A DNA stretch of 64,000 nucleotides from CAUZIR01 sp034421295 (lineage in GTDB: Bacteria; Chloroflexota; Dehalococcoidia; Lucifugimonadales; UBA2962), in assembly GCA_034421295.1 (NCBI GenBank), contig DAOUKM010000004.1, positions 1 through 64,000 of the forward strand, given 5' to 3'. The notes under the pieces were generated by a model. It did not search any database. It saw only the letters and a list, made by a program, of their open reading frames with translations, and had not been told where the DNA came from. The stretch's first letter is position 1; every line of letters starts with the position of its first letter. Positions 51,073-60,086 of this stretch are shown piece after piece. The translations under genes were made by a program, and so were the position numbers.

Positions 51073-52638
51073 GTGATCGATCTGTTGATAACGGGCGGCA
51101 GGGTCCTGGACGGTACCGGGGCGCCGGGGATATACGCGAGCGTCTCGGTCGAGGGAGACAGGCTCCGCATATTCCGGGGCGAGACTTCCGATGTTGAGGC
51201 TGTGCGCACGATCGACGCGACGGGCAAGATCGTCTGCCCGGGCTTTATCGACATCCACGCACATTCGAGCCTGGTAATCCTCGACGATCCCGAGCACCTG
51301 CCAAAGGTCCACCAGGGCGTCACCACCGAGGTCATCGGTATCGACGGCGTCTCCTATGCGCCATTCAGGCGGGAGGAGGACCGCCGCGACCTGATCTGGC
51401 TAAACTCCGGTTTCGACGGGTCTCCGTCGACGTCCAAGACCTGGGGCTCGGTCTCAGAGTACCTTGACGTGTACGACCAGAGCGTCGCGGTGAACATCGC
51501 GACCATGGTCGGCAATTCCCCGATCAGGGCCGGCTCGGTCGGCTGGAATATGCGCCAGCCGACGGCGGCCGAGATGGACGTTCAGATCGGCCTCCTCAGG
51601 GAGGCCATCGGCGACGGGGCGTTCGGCCTATCCACGGGCCTGGACTATCCTCCGGGCAGCTTTGCGGACACGGACGAGCTGGTGGCACTCAGCGAGCAGA
51701 CCGCAAGGCTCGGCGGCTTTTACCACACGCACGTCAGGTACACGCTGGGCGACCGATACCTGGATCCATTCAGGGAGGCCCTGGAGATAGGACGCCGGGC
51801 TGACGTTCCGGTGCACCTGACCCACCTGTGCCGGCTGGTTACGCAGCCGGGGGGCGCCGATCCGATCCTTGAGCTGGTGGAGGACGCGCGGGCCGGTGGG
51901 ATGGACGTAACGTTCGACATGTTCCCATATCCGTTCGGTCCCACGAAGGTACTGATCATGTTCCCGCAGTGGATCCAGGACGGCGGTCCTCGCAAGACCC
52001 TGGAGGTGCTCGGCGACGGCGAGGCGAGGGAGCAGCTGCGCGACGAGGTGATCCCGCTCGCGCGGAGCTGGGATGAGATTTGGCTGACCAATTTCAGGCT
52101 TGCCAGCAACAAGGAATACGAGGGCAGGTCGGTAGCGTCAGTCGCCGAGGAGCGTGGGCAGCATCCGGTCGACACCATGTCAGAACTGCTGATTGAAGAA
52201 AGCCTTGGAGTCTCGTTCGTCGGCGAACTCATCGACCAGGGGACGTTGCCGGACTTCATGGTCCATCCGCTCTACATGGTTGGCAGCGACGCGGTCATGA
52301 TCGGCGATTTCCCATCCCCGATGGCCTACGGCTGCTACCCGATGTTCCTGTCGATGATGGTGCGCGAAGAGGGACGCCTCAGATTGGAGGAGGCGATCCG
52401 AAAGATGACGTCCGGGCCCGCGCAGAGGCTGGGCATCCCCGACCGCGGGATCCTCAGGGACGGCTTCTTCGCCGATCTGGTCATCTTCGACCCCGAACGG
52501 GTCAGGCCGAACGTCAGCCGTGCTGGGCCCAAGCAGCTCTCGGACGGGGTTGACTACGTGATAGTCAACGGCACCATCGTCATAGACCAGGGCCGCCACA
52601 CCGGCGCACTGGTGGGCAGGGCCCTGCGGAAGGCCTGA
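51073..52638 (+). CDS. D-aminoacylase/N-acyl-D-amino-acid deacylase family amidohydrolase
   Basis: 521 residues. The GTG start has AGGAGGT seven bases upstream. The metal site HAHSSL follows PGFIDI at about residue 65. Family regions include GTGAPGIYASVSVEGDRLR, STGLDYPPGSFADTDELVAL, YHTHVRYTLGD, VPVHLTHLCR and the C-terminal MTSGPAQRLGIPDRGILRDG. This is the N-acyl-D-amino acid deacylase/D-glutamate deacylase group, which also contains enzymes acting on other N-acyl or imide substrates. It follows ureC by 84 bp in the same direction and is probably part of the same unit. That suggests release of a nitrogen compound that feeds, or is fed by, the urease-like protein. Confidence 0.85.
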   Translation: MIDLLITGGRVLDGTGAPGIYASVSVEGDRLRIFRGETSDVEAVRTIDATGKIVCPGFIDIHAHSSLVILDDPEHLPKVHQGVTTEVIGIDGVSYAPFRREEDRRDLIWLNSGFDGSPSTSKTWGSVSEYLDVYDQSVAVNIATMVGNSPIRAGSVGWNMRQPTAAEMDVQIGLLREAIGDGAFGLSTGLDYPPGSFADTDELVALSEQTARLGGFYHTHVRYTLGDRYLDPFREALEIGRRADVPVHLTHLCRLVTQPGGADPILELVEDARAGGMDVTFDMFPYPFGPTKVLIMFPQWIQDGGPRKTLEVLGDGEAREQLRDEVIPLARSWDEIWLTNFRLASNKEYEGRSVASVAEERGQHPVDTMSELLIEESLGVSFVGELIDQGTLPDFMVHPLYMVGSDAVMIGDFPSPMAYGCYPMFLSMMVREEGRLRLEEAIRKMTSGPAQRLGIPDRGILRDGFFADLVIFDPERVRPNVSRAGPKQLSDGVDYVIVNGTIVIDQGRHTGALVGRALRKA

Positions 52639-52767
52639 GCCGGGTCATGCCGGCCCGACAGCCCGGCGCCGGCCAGGTTCACAGTCGCCCCCGGACATGC
52701 CATAACGCAGGCAGATCGGGGGCGGACCGGTCGCCGCGGCAGAAAGGGTCTGCCGCCCCGGGCTGCT

Positions 52768-53565
52768 TCAGGCGGGCTGGAAGATCGAAAAGGACGCGCC
52801 CTGCGGGTCCGCCAGCGACGAGAAGCGGCCTATGGGAGGGCTGCCCTCAACCGGAACGATATCGGTGGGCGGTACGTATACCGTTGCGCCCAGCGACCTG
52901 GCCTTCTCGACCGTGGCGTCGGCGCTGTCGACCCCGAAGTAGACCGACCAGTGTGGCGGGAACTCGCCCATTTCGGGGGTGATCTGCAGGACGCCGGCCA
53001 CCTCGGTACCTTCGTTCCGAAGCATCACGTAGTCCAGGTTCGATTCCGGAACCTGGAACCCCTCCAGGCCGAACGCGGCCGTGTAGAACTCTACGGCGCC
53101 GGCACGGTCGGTGGTCAGCAGTTCATGCCAGAACATCGCCCCGGTCTCGCCCTTGATCCCGGCGCCGATGTGCTCTTTTGCCTGCCACACGGCGAAGAAG
53201 GCCCCCTGAGGATCCTGGCACATCGCCATTCGGCCCGCCTCAAACACGTCCATGGGCCCGAATACGACCTGGCCGCCGCCCTTTCGGATGGCGGCTGCGG
53301 CCTCCTCGACGTCGTTTACGGTGATGTAGATGTTCCAGTGGGATGGCACGTTCTGGCTACGCTCCTGTTCGCCCTGCCGGTAGATGGCGCAGGCGTAGCG
53401 GCCATTGACCTTCTGCATGTGGTAGTAGCTGTCCGGGCCCATTTCTTGAGGGTCGTCCGCCCATCCGAACAGCGCGCCGTAGAAGGAAAGGGCCGCCGCC
53501 TCGTCGGTGGTGGAAAGATCGGCCCAGGATGGAGAGCCATGGGCGTGTGATGTAACTTCCGGCAT
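52768..53565 (-). CDS. VOC-family protein with two glyoxalase-like domains
   Basis: About 265 residues from ATG 53565, with AAGGAG about eleven bases upstream; an ATG at 53610 is possible. Domain 1 (about 3-125) begins GSPSWADLSTTDEAAALSFY and holds YYHMQKVNGRYACAIYR and GGGQVVFGPMDVFEAGRMAM. Domain 2 (about 132-262) repeats the pattern with GAMFWHELLTTDRAGAVEFY and GATVYVPPTDIVPVEG. Both end on the DPQGA strand (CQDPQGAFFAVWQ, LADPQGASFSIFQ). The fold serves glyoxalases, dioxygenases and resistance proteins. This subgroup resembles the actinobacterial 27-kDa antigen CFP30B-like VOC proteins, whose role is unknown. Confidence 0.87.
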   Translation of the reverse strand: MPEVTSHAHGSPSWADLSTTDEAAALSFYGALFGWADDPQEMGPDSYYHMQKVNGRYACAIYRQGEQERSQNVPSHWNIYITVNDVEEAAAAIRKGGGQVVFGPMDVFEAGRMAMCQDPQGAFFAVWQAKEHIGAGIKGETGAMFWHELLTTDRAGAVEFYTAAFGLEGFQVPESNLDYVMLRNEGTEVAGVLQITPEMGEFPPHWSVYFGVDSADATVEKARSLGATVYVPPTDIVPVEGSPPIGRFSSLADPQGASFSIFQPA

Positions 53566-53995
53566 GGGGTGGTTGTGCTCCTTAGAGTCAGATTGCTTGC
53601 GGCGGACCATTCCGACCGGCTCAATATCAGTCTATACGCCCGCGGCCATGACGCGAGTGAAAATTGAATTAGGAGAGGTTAAGGCCGGAGGCGCATCGGC
53701 CCCCGAGCGTTCCACCCCGCCCCCGGGCGCCCTGAAGCCGGGAGGGTTCGAAGCGAACGATCCGGCTCCTTCCCGAAAGTCCATGCCCGAAATGATCCAC
53801 TGGCTCCCCCGAACCCGGAGGCCAATGCAGTAGACTCGTGCCGGGCGATCGTAAGGCCGGCGGGCGGGACCTTTTCCACGTGCCGGGGACTACAGAACCG
53901 GGGCGGACAAGCGGGACTGGCTGGCCGCCCGGGCATCCCGCCGGTCTCCACGACGCTCTGGATATCGACGGCCAGATGACGAGACTGATGACGTT
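53566..53995. other. Divergent intergenic region
   Basis: It lies between the VOC gene (-) and the transglutaminase gene (+). No convincing gene, promoter or RNA element was identified. Confidence 0.4.
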
Positions 53996-54901
53996 ATGGA
54001 TCGTGCCTGCTACGACATAGAGCACATCTCCCGATACCTTTACACTTGGCCGATACGCAACAGCGTTATGTCCCTTTGCCTTACGCCCAGGGACGATTCG
54101 GCGCAGCGCCTTTTCGGCTTTGAGATCACCACCGATCCCTCATCGGCGATCAACATGGAACTGGACTGCTTCGGCAATTCGAAGCATGTCCTGAACATCC
54201 ACCGGGCTCACGATTCGCTGGTGGTGACGGCCCGGTCCACCGTGCAGACCTCTCCGGCCCCGTCCCTGCCCGACTCGCTGGGTACCGGCGCCTGGGAGGA
54301 GATACGCTCATGGAGGGAATCGTTCGACGAGTGGGACTTCGTACACTCGAGCGGTTTCGCTCGGCCCTCCCGCGCGCTGGCGGCATTTGTCGATGGCCAC
54401 GGCATGGCCAGCCCGGGGGCTGATCCCCTGATCTCCCTGCTCGACCTCTCCGATACGCTCTACCGGACCTTCGAATACGTGCCCGGCAGCACCTCGGTCG
54501 TATCGCCCATCGAAGATATCATCGGATCGCGCCGGGGCGTCTGCCAGGACTACGCCCACGTGATGATTGCGGTCGCTCGGCTCTGGGGCATACCGGCGCG
54601 CTATGTCTCGGGCTACCTGCATATCGTGGACCGGGAGGGCCGATCCGTACGGGCCCAGGCCAGCCACGCCTGGGTTGAATGCCGCCTGCCCGATCTCGGG
54701 TGGATAGGCTTCGATCCCACCAACCGAAGCATTGCCGGAGTGCGGCACGTGAGGGTAGCGGTGGGCCGGGACTACCGTGACGTCGCACCTACTCACGGCG
54801 TATTCAGGGGCGGCGGCTCCACGCGGCTCGAAGTCGAGGTAGCAGTCGAGCCCACGGTCCCGGCCGGCTGGCCGGACGGCGCCAGCCCGGTCTGCGCCTG
54901 A
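53996..54901 (+). CDS. Transglutaminase-like cysteine protease family protein
   Basis: 301 residues. The N-terminal beta domain (bacterial transglutaminase-like N-terminus, about 1-85) contains YDIEHISRYLYTWPIRNSVM and SLCLTPRDD. The catalytic domain (about 150-260) has Cys in SRRGVCQDYAHVMIAVARLW, then GIPARYVSGYLHI, His in ASHAWVECRLPDLGWIGFDP and Asp in the final FDPTN. All three catalytic residues are present. Such proteins are cytoplasmic or secreted amidases/peptidases whose substrates are rarely known; no signal peptide is seen. The gene precedes the MoxR/DUF58/transglutaminase operon by 359 bp. Confidence 0.9.
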   Translation: MDRACYDIEHISRYLYTWPIRNSVMSLCLTPRDDSAQRLFGFEITTDPSSAINMELDCFGNSKHVLNIHRAHDSLVVTARSTVQTSPAPSLPDSLGTGAWEEIRSWRESFDEWDFVHSSGFARPSRALAAFVDGHGMASPGADPLISLLDLSDTLYRTFEYVPGSTSVVSPIEDIIGSRRGVCQDYAHVMIAVARLWGIPARYVSGYLHIVDREGRSVRAQASHAWVECRLPDLGWIGFDPTNRSIAGVRHVRVAVGRDYRDVAPTHGVFRGGGSTRLEVEVAVEPTVPAGWPDGASPVCA

Positions 54902-55260
54902 TCAGGCCAGGCCCCTCCCCGTAACCACCCGTCTCGGGGGAACGCCCCCGCCGGACCGATCCCCCGGTTCCCTCCGGCCTAAGGCACACCGACTGAATCC
55001 GCATCCTTCCGATCAAAACCGGGAGTTGGCGGTCGGCCGCCACTGAACTCAGACCGCCTCGCCTGCGTCAGAGCGATAGCCTGCCGGGCCCGTATCCGCG
55101 CAACGGGTATTCGCACCCCCGGCCTGAGGCCCGAAGTTGGCCCAGCGTGCGGTGCGATGTTAGGCGGTAAGATGTACGCCAACACCGGCCGGGCGATTGG
55201 TCCCTCAGAGAAACGGCCTCGGGCGGCCAGCGTGACCGGCAACAGGCGCGGGGAGAACCC
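54902..55260. other. Intergenic region before the MoxR operon, with one hairpin
   Basis: CGGGGG/CCCCCG (54935-54950) forms a 6-bp stem with a four-base loop 34 nt after the transglutaminase stop, a weak terminator candidate. No other feature was seen; the MoxR promoter must lie in the right half. Confidence 0.35.
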
Positions 55261-56232
55261 ATGGCAGACGTAGAGAGGGCCCGGGAAGTCGCCGGGCGAA
55301 TCGTAGAGAACGTTAAGCACGTAATCGTCGGCAAGGATCAGGCGATCGAGCTGGGGGTCATTGCCCTGATCTGCCAGGGTCACGTGCTTATAGAGGACGT
55401 GCCCGGGGTCGGTAAGACCATGCTGGCGCGCAGTCTGGCTCGATCCTCCGGCAGCAGCTTCCGGCGCATCCAGTTCACCCCCGACCTGCTGCCCAGCGAT
55501 GTGACCGGGGTCTCGATCTTCAACCAGAAGACCTCCGAGTTCGAGTTCAAGCCCGGGCCCATAATCTCTCAGATCGTCCTGGCCGACGAGATAAACCGCG
55601 CCACGCCCAAGACGCAGTCGGCCCTGCTCGAGGCCATGGAGGAGAAACAGGTGACCGTCGAGGGCACGACGCACGTCCTGCCCAGACCATTTACCGTGAT
55701 GGCCACCCAGAACCCGATCGAGTACGAGGGCACATTCCCCCTGCCGGAGGCCCAGCTGGACCGATTTCTGCTCATGATCACCCTCGGCTATCCGAACACC
55801 GAACAGGAGCTCCAGATAGTGAGCAACCAGCAGGCCGCCCATCCCATCGACTCCCTCGGGGCGGTCGCCTCGCCGGACGAAATCGTCCTGATGCAGGACG
55901 CGGCCCGGGAAGTGTTCGTCGACGACCTGGTCCGCCAGTACATCGTGTCCATCGTCGAGTCCACCCGCGACGACGCCGATATCAGCCTCGGTTGCTCGCC
56001 GCGGGGCTCCATATCGCTGTTCCGGGCCGGCCAGGCCCTGGCCCTGATCAGGGGAAGGGACTTCGTGCTCCCGGACGACGTGAAGGAGCTGAGCGAGCCC
56101 ATCCTCAGCCATCGCATGATCGTATCGGCGGCCGCGCGGATGAGGGGAGTCAGGGGATCGGACGTCGCTCGCCGCATAGTCGAGGCGCTGCCGGTTCCCG
56201 GCGCCCACGTAAAGGGCTTTATCGGTCGTTAG
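55261..56232 (+). CDS. MoxR-type AAA+ ATPase
   Basis: 323 residues. Walker A is EDVPGVGKTMLARSLARS (about 42-59), Walker B is IVLADEINRATPKTQSALLE, sensor 1 is FTVMATQNPIEYEGTFPLPE, then AQLDRFLL, and the lid domain ends CSPRGSISLFRAGQALALI. MoxR ATPases act as chaperones for cofactor insertion or complex assembly and are almost always beside a DUF58 gene, as here. GGGGAG six bases before the ATG supports the start. It is the first gene of a four-gene unit, 7 bp before the DUF58 gene. Confidence 0.95.
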   Translation: MADVERAREVAGRIVENVKHVIVGKDQAIELGVIALICQGHVLIEDVPGVGKTMLARSLARSSGSSFRRIQFTPDLLPSDVTGVSIFNQKTSEFEFKPGPIISQIVLADEINRATPKTQSALLEAMEEKQVTVEGTTHVLPRPFTVMATQNPIEYEGTFPLPEAQLDRFLLMITLGYPNTEQELQIVSNQQAAHPIDSLGAVASPDEIVLMQDAAREVFVDDLVRQYIVSIVESTRDDADISLGCSPRGSISLFRAGQALALIRGRDFVLPDDVKELSEPILSHRMIVSAAARMRGVRGSDVARRIVEALPVPGAHVKGFIGR

Positions 56233-56239
56233 GCACCTG

Positions 56240-57523
56240 ATGATGCGACTCGTCGTACTGCGCAGGTCTTACCTGATAGCAATCCTCATAGCGGCCGCCC
56301 TGATCACGGGAATGGCCACCGGCCTGGGACTGTTCTACAGGCTTGCCTATATCTTCGCCCTGGTGGTGGCGGTCAGCTTCGCCTGGAACTGGCTCAGCCT
56401 CAGGTCCATGACGGTCTCGGTCGAACGCGGGACACGACGGGTCACGGCCGGCGACACGGTGCAGGAGCACATCACCGTGCAAAACACCTCGAGTCTCCCC
56501 AGACCGACCATAGAGGTCGAGGACCTGAGCGAACTTCCCGGCTTTGCGACCGGCAATGCGATGGGTATGCTCCCGAGTGCGGCCGTCGAGTGGACCCCTA
56601 CCGGCGTTGCGAGGAGACGGGGCGTCTACACGATGGGTCCGGTGGTGGCCCGCAACACGGACCCGTTCGGTCTCTTCCAAAGGGAGCGCACCTTCCCCTA
56701 CACCGAGTCGGTGGTCGTCTACCCCAGGGCACACGACCTTCCGGGCTTCCGGGTTCCGCCGGCCAACCTGTCGGGAGAGAGTTCCCTGAAGCGGCGTACC
56801 CATGACCTGACTCCTCACGCCTCAAGCGTGCGCGAGTACGCCCCCGGCGACAGCCTGGGGAGGGTGCACTGGAACAGCACCGCCCGGCTGGGCCACCTGA
56901 TGTCAAAGGAGTTCGACGAGGGCCACGCCAGCGATGTCTGGATAGCGGTCGATCTCCATCAGGACGTTCAGGCGGGCGAGATGGAGGAGAGCACCGACGA
57001 GTACGCGGTCAGCGCCGCCGCTTCGCTGGCCAAGAGATTCCTGACCGAGGCCATGCCGGTGGGCCTGATCGCCTACGGGGCGGAGAAGCTGCTGCTCCAG
57101 GCCGATACCGGCGCCGGCCAGATGGATCGTGTTCTGGCCTACCTTGCGCGCAGCGAGGCCGATGGCAAGGTGCCGCTCGGAGACGCCCTGCCGGAGGACG
57201 AGCTGCTGTGGAGCCATCACACGACACTGGTGGTGGTGACCTCATCGCCCAGGCCCGAGTGGGTCTGGGCGCTATGGCAGCTCTCCCAGCGCCGGGTCAG
57301 GGTCGTTGCCGTGCTGATCGACGGCAGCTCCTTCGGCGGGTTCTTCGACTCCCTCGACGCTCTACCCCACCTGGAGGCCGCCGGCATCCCCACCTACGTC
57401 GTGGCCTCGGGCGACCACCTGCCGGAGGCGATGAGCAGGATCCACCGTCCCAGCGAGGAGGCGGGCCCGGACGGGAATTCACCGGCGCGGGCCAGGCCTG
57501 CGGAGGTGGCCGGTGGCGCGTAG
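56240..57523 (+). CDS. DUF58 domain protein with two N-terminal membrane helices
   Basis: 427 residues. Two hydrophobic segments (about residues 10-27 and 30-48) anchor it. A beta-rich region follows with RGVYTMGPVVARNTDPFGLF, then the DUF58 signature SVREYAPGDSLGRVHWNSTA, then RLGHLMSKEF (about 190-220). A vWA-like fold with VWIAVDLHQD and TTLVVVTSSPRPEW completes it. DUF58 proteins work with MoxR and a transglutaminase membrane protein in a module whose substrate is not known. Its last bases overlap the start of the transglutaminase gene by 11 bp, so translation is coupled. Confidence 0.93.
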   Translation: MMRLVVLRRSYLIAILIAAALITGMATGLGLFYRLAYIFALVVAVSFAWNWLSLRSMTVSVERGTRRVTAGDTVQEHITVQNTSSLPRPTIEVEDLSELPGFATGNAMGMLPSAAVEWTPTGVARRRGVYTMGPVVARNTDPFGLFQRERTFPYTESVVVYPRAHDLPGFRVPPANLSGESSLKRRTHDLTPHASSVREYAPGDSLGRVHWNSTARLGHLMSKEFDEGHASDVWIAVDLHQDVQAGEMEESTDEYAVSAAASLAKRFLTEAMPVGLIAYGAEKLLLQADTGAGQMDRVLAYLARSEADGKVPLGDALPEDELLWSHHTTLVVVTSSPRPEWVWALWQLSQRRVRVVAVLIDGSSFGGFFDSLDALPHLEAAGIPTYVVASGDHLPEAMSRIHRPSEEAGPDGNSPARARPAEVAGGA

Positions 57524-60086
57524 CGAGGGCATTCTGGAGCCGCTCGCGGGCACCGGCGCGCCGGACCGCGGCCGCGAACGATCCCTGGCCGGGGCGGAAC
57601 ATGCGTTGATCGGCCTGCTCAGGCGCTACAGCCCCCGGGAGGGCTGGGCGACCCTGGCGATCCTTTGGGGACTGGTGCTGGTGGTCGGGGTAACGATCCA
57701 GCAGGCGGAGTGGACTGACACGCCGGGCATGGTGCTGATAGTCCTGCTGTCCTCGCTGGCGGGATTGGCCCTGGCGAAGGTCAGGTGGCCGTGGCCCGTC
57801 CTCGTCGCGTTCGGTCTGGCACTGGGGGTGGTGATCGTCTACTGGCAGGCCACGCGGCTGGCGCCTGACGAGTCGCTGATAGCCTCAATACGCCAGACCG
57901 CGGTACGACTGAATGACTGGTACCAGGCGGCGGTTTCAGGCGGGATCAGCACCGACCTGATGCCGTTTAGCATGGCCCTGCTAGGCGGCGGATGGCTGCT
58001 GGGGTTCTTCAGCTCCTGGTTCCTGTTCAGGCGCAGATACGTGTGGCCGGCGCTGATCCTGGGCGGGCTTTCCCTGTTCACTCACATCAGCTTTTTGCCC
58101 AGCGAGCGTGTCGCCTCGTTCTTCATCTTCGTCGCGCTGAGCATGCTGCTGCTTGTGCGAATGGGCTTTGTTCACAACCAGATCGCCTGGCGTGATGCGG
58201 GGACCAGGTTCTCGGCCGCCTGGGCATGGGTGACCGTGGCCGCCGCCCTCGCCCTGTCGGCCATCGTTCTGGCCGTGGCCGCGGCGATACCCCTTAACGT
58301 GTACGTCTCAAAGACCGTCGCAGGCGTGTGGACCCAGGCCCGCACGCCCGTCGCGTCGCTGGAGAGCGGTCTCAGCCGGCTGGTCACCGGCATCGCCTCC
58401 AAGAAGAACATCCACGGGCGTCCATTTGGAGACAATCTGCCCTTCCTCGGATCGATCAATTTCAACGGCGATGTCGTGTTCATGGCCGATACCGAGTACC
58501 CGTCATACTGGCTTTCCCGGACCTACAGCGAGTACACCCCCAAGGGCTGGGTCGCCGGTGAAACCAGGGAGGTCAAGGTCGGTCCGGACACCGTGCCTCC
58601 AGCTCAGGGCGACGCCCTAAAGCGCACCCCGGTCGCACAGAGCCTGCTGCTGCAATTCGACAGCACCAGCTTGCTGGCCGGGGGCAACCTGGAGTGGCTG
58701 AATAGAGAGGCGACCATCGAGGTGCTCTCCCCCAAGTCCTTCGAGATCAGCATTGCGGACCCGAGCGGCGACGCCGATTTCCCCGACGACGTTAAGGAAC
58801 TTGCGACCGAGCTCCGGACCAGGCTCGGTTCGCCCGTGGTCAGCTTCGTCGAGTCGGAGGTGGCAAAGCTCGTCCCCGACGATCTGGTCGTAACGCACAT
58901 CGATTACAGCCAGCCCGGCGGAAGGCCCCGGGTGGACAGCGTCACGCTGCAGCGCAAGGAATCGATCTCGCCGGACGTCGTCTCGTTCAAATTCGACGAG
59001 CAGCTGATCAGGGGGGAGACGTACGACATGGTGTCGCTGGTATCGACGGCCTCCAACGAAGACCTGCGACGCGCGGGGACCGACTACGACGCTGCGGTCA
59101 CCGACCACTACCTTCAGCTGCCCGTCGATCTTCCGGAGAGGGTCAAGGATCTGGCCGGGCGGCTCACCAGGACCGCGGACACTCCTCTCGATAAGGCAAG
59201 GGCCATCGAGACCTACCTGCGCGGGGAATCGTTCACATACTCCCAGGACATCGAGGCCCCTCCGACCGGCTCGGACGGGGTTGACCATTTCCTCTTCGAG
59301 ACCCGGACAGGCTACTCGGACTACTTCGCCTCATCGATGGCCGTGATGCTCAGGTCGGTGGGCGTCCCGGCACGCCTTGCCGCCGGGTACGCGCCCGGCG
59401 AGTTCGACGAGGCATCGGGCCTCAATGCCGTCAGGGATTCCGACAGCCACGCCTGGGTCCAGGTCTACTTCCCGGAGTTCGGCTGGATTGATTTCGAGCC
59501 AACTCCCGCATGGCCCGATCCGTACCGGCAGATCGGCCGACCTGCCAGCGGAGGGCAGGTCGTGGAACCGTTCGATTCGCCGGAGCAGGAGTTCGCCGAG
59601 TTCCAGGGCTTCGTATTTCCCGCCCAGCTCTCGGCGATCGGCCTGGGCGCCGAGGGGGGCTTTGAGGGAGGGGGCGGCGGAATAGACGTGCTGAGAGTGG
59701 TCGTCCTGCCGATCATCGCCGCGATCGTCGCGCTGCTGGTGCTGGTAGCGGCCCTTCAGATCCTGTGGAACCTTGCCCTGCGCGGCCTTGCCCTCGAGCA
59801 GCAGGTCTACGCCAAAACGGCCAGGCTCGGCCGACTCGCCGGAATTGGAAGATCAGCCAGCCAGACGCCCCGCGAGTACGCCAGCAGCCTGGCTGCAGCA
59901 CTCCCGGGGGTGGCCGGCGATGCGGCGCTGGTGGCGACCGGCTATTCCGCAGTAACGTACGGCGCGCCGGCCCAGGCCTCGGTCGACGATCTGTCTCTGC
60001 GGGAAGCCTGGAAGCGAATCAGGGGGGCGATGTTGGGCAGGATCGTCCGGAGGCTGGTGCCCGGGAGACGAACCGGGAGCGGGTAA
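57513..60086 (+). CDS. Large membrane transglutaminase-like protein; nucleophile Cys replaced by Ser
   Basis: 857 residues. The N-terminal part has about seven membrane helices (roughly 45-65, 70-88, 92-112, 150-172, 176-215 and 235-265), as in DUF3488-type proteins. A large extracytoplasmic region follows, with the transglutaminase core at about 570-670, one more helix near 735-755 and a C-terminal DUF4129-like tail. In the core the helix that normally reads GY-C-(D/E)-x-F-A reads RTGYSDYFASSMAVMLRSVG, with codon TCG (Ser) at the Cys position. His (SDSHAWVQVYF) and the acidic residue (WIDFEPTPAWP) are kept. Without the thiol it may not be a transglutaminase or cysteine protease. It is third in the MoxR module and overlaps the ogt gene by one base. 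Confidence 0.9.
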   Translation: MARSEGILEPLAGTGAPDRGRERSLAGAEHALIGLLRRYSPREGWATLAILWGLVLVVGVTIQQAEWTDTPGMVLIVLLSSLAGLALAKVRWPWPVLVAFGLALGVVIVYWQATRLAPDESLIASIRQTAVRLNDWYQAAVSGGISTDLMPFSMALLGGGWLLGFFSSWFLFRRRYVWPALILGGLSLFTHISFLPSERVASFFIFVALSMLLLVRMGFVHNQIAWRDAGTRFSAAWAWVTVAAALALSAIVLAVAAAIPLNVYVSKTVAGVWTQARTPVASLESGLSRLVTGIASKKNIHGRPFGDNLPFLGSINFNGDVVFMADTEYPSYWLSRTYSEYTPKGWVAGETREVKVGPDTVPPAQGDALKRTPVAQSLLLQFDSTSLLAGGNLEWLNREATIEVLSPKSFEISIADPSGDADFPDDVKELATELRTRLGSPVVSFVESEVAKLVPDDLVVTHIDYSQPGGRPRVDSVTLQRKESISPDVVSFKFDEQLIRGETYDMVSLVSTASNEDLRRAGTDYDAAVTDHYLQLPVDLPERVKDLAGRLTRTADTPLDKARAIETYLRGESFTYSQDIEAPPTGSDGVDHFLFETRTGYSDYFASSMAVMLRSVGVPARLAAGYAPGEFDEASGLNAVRDSDSHAWVQVYFPEFGWIDFEPTPAWPDPYRQIGRPASGGQVVEPFDSPEQEFAEFQGFVFPAQLSAIGLGAEGGFEGGGGGIDVLRVVVLPIIAAIVALLVLVAALQILWNLALRGLALEQQVYAKTARLGRLAGIGRSASQTPREYASSLAAALPGVAGDAALVATGYSAVTYGAPAQASVDDLSLREAWKRIRGAMLGRIVRRLVPGRRTGSG

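Noticed and set aside
59765..60085. N-terminal extension of the O6-alkylguanine methyltransferase
   Set aside because: It lies entirely inside the transglutaminase coding region and adds Arg/Gly-rich sequence not found in the family; ATG 60086 fits the TAATG overlap.
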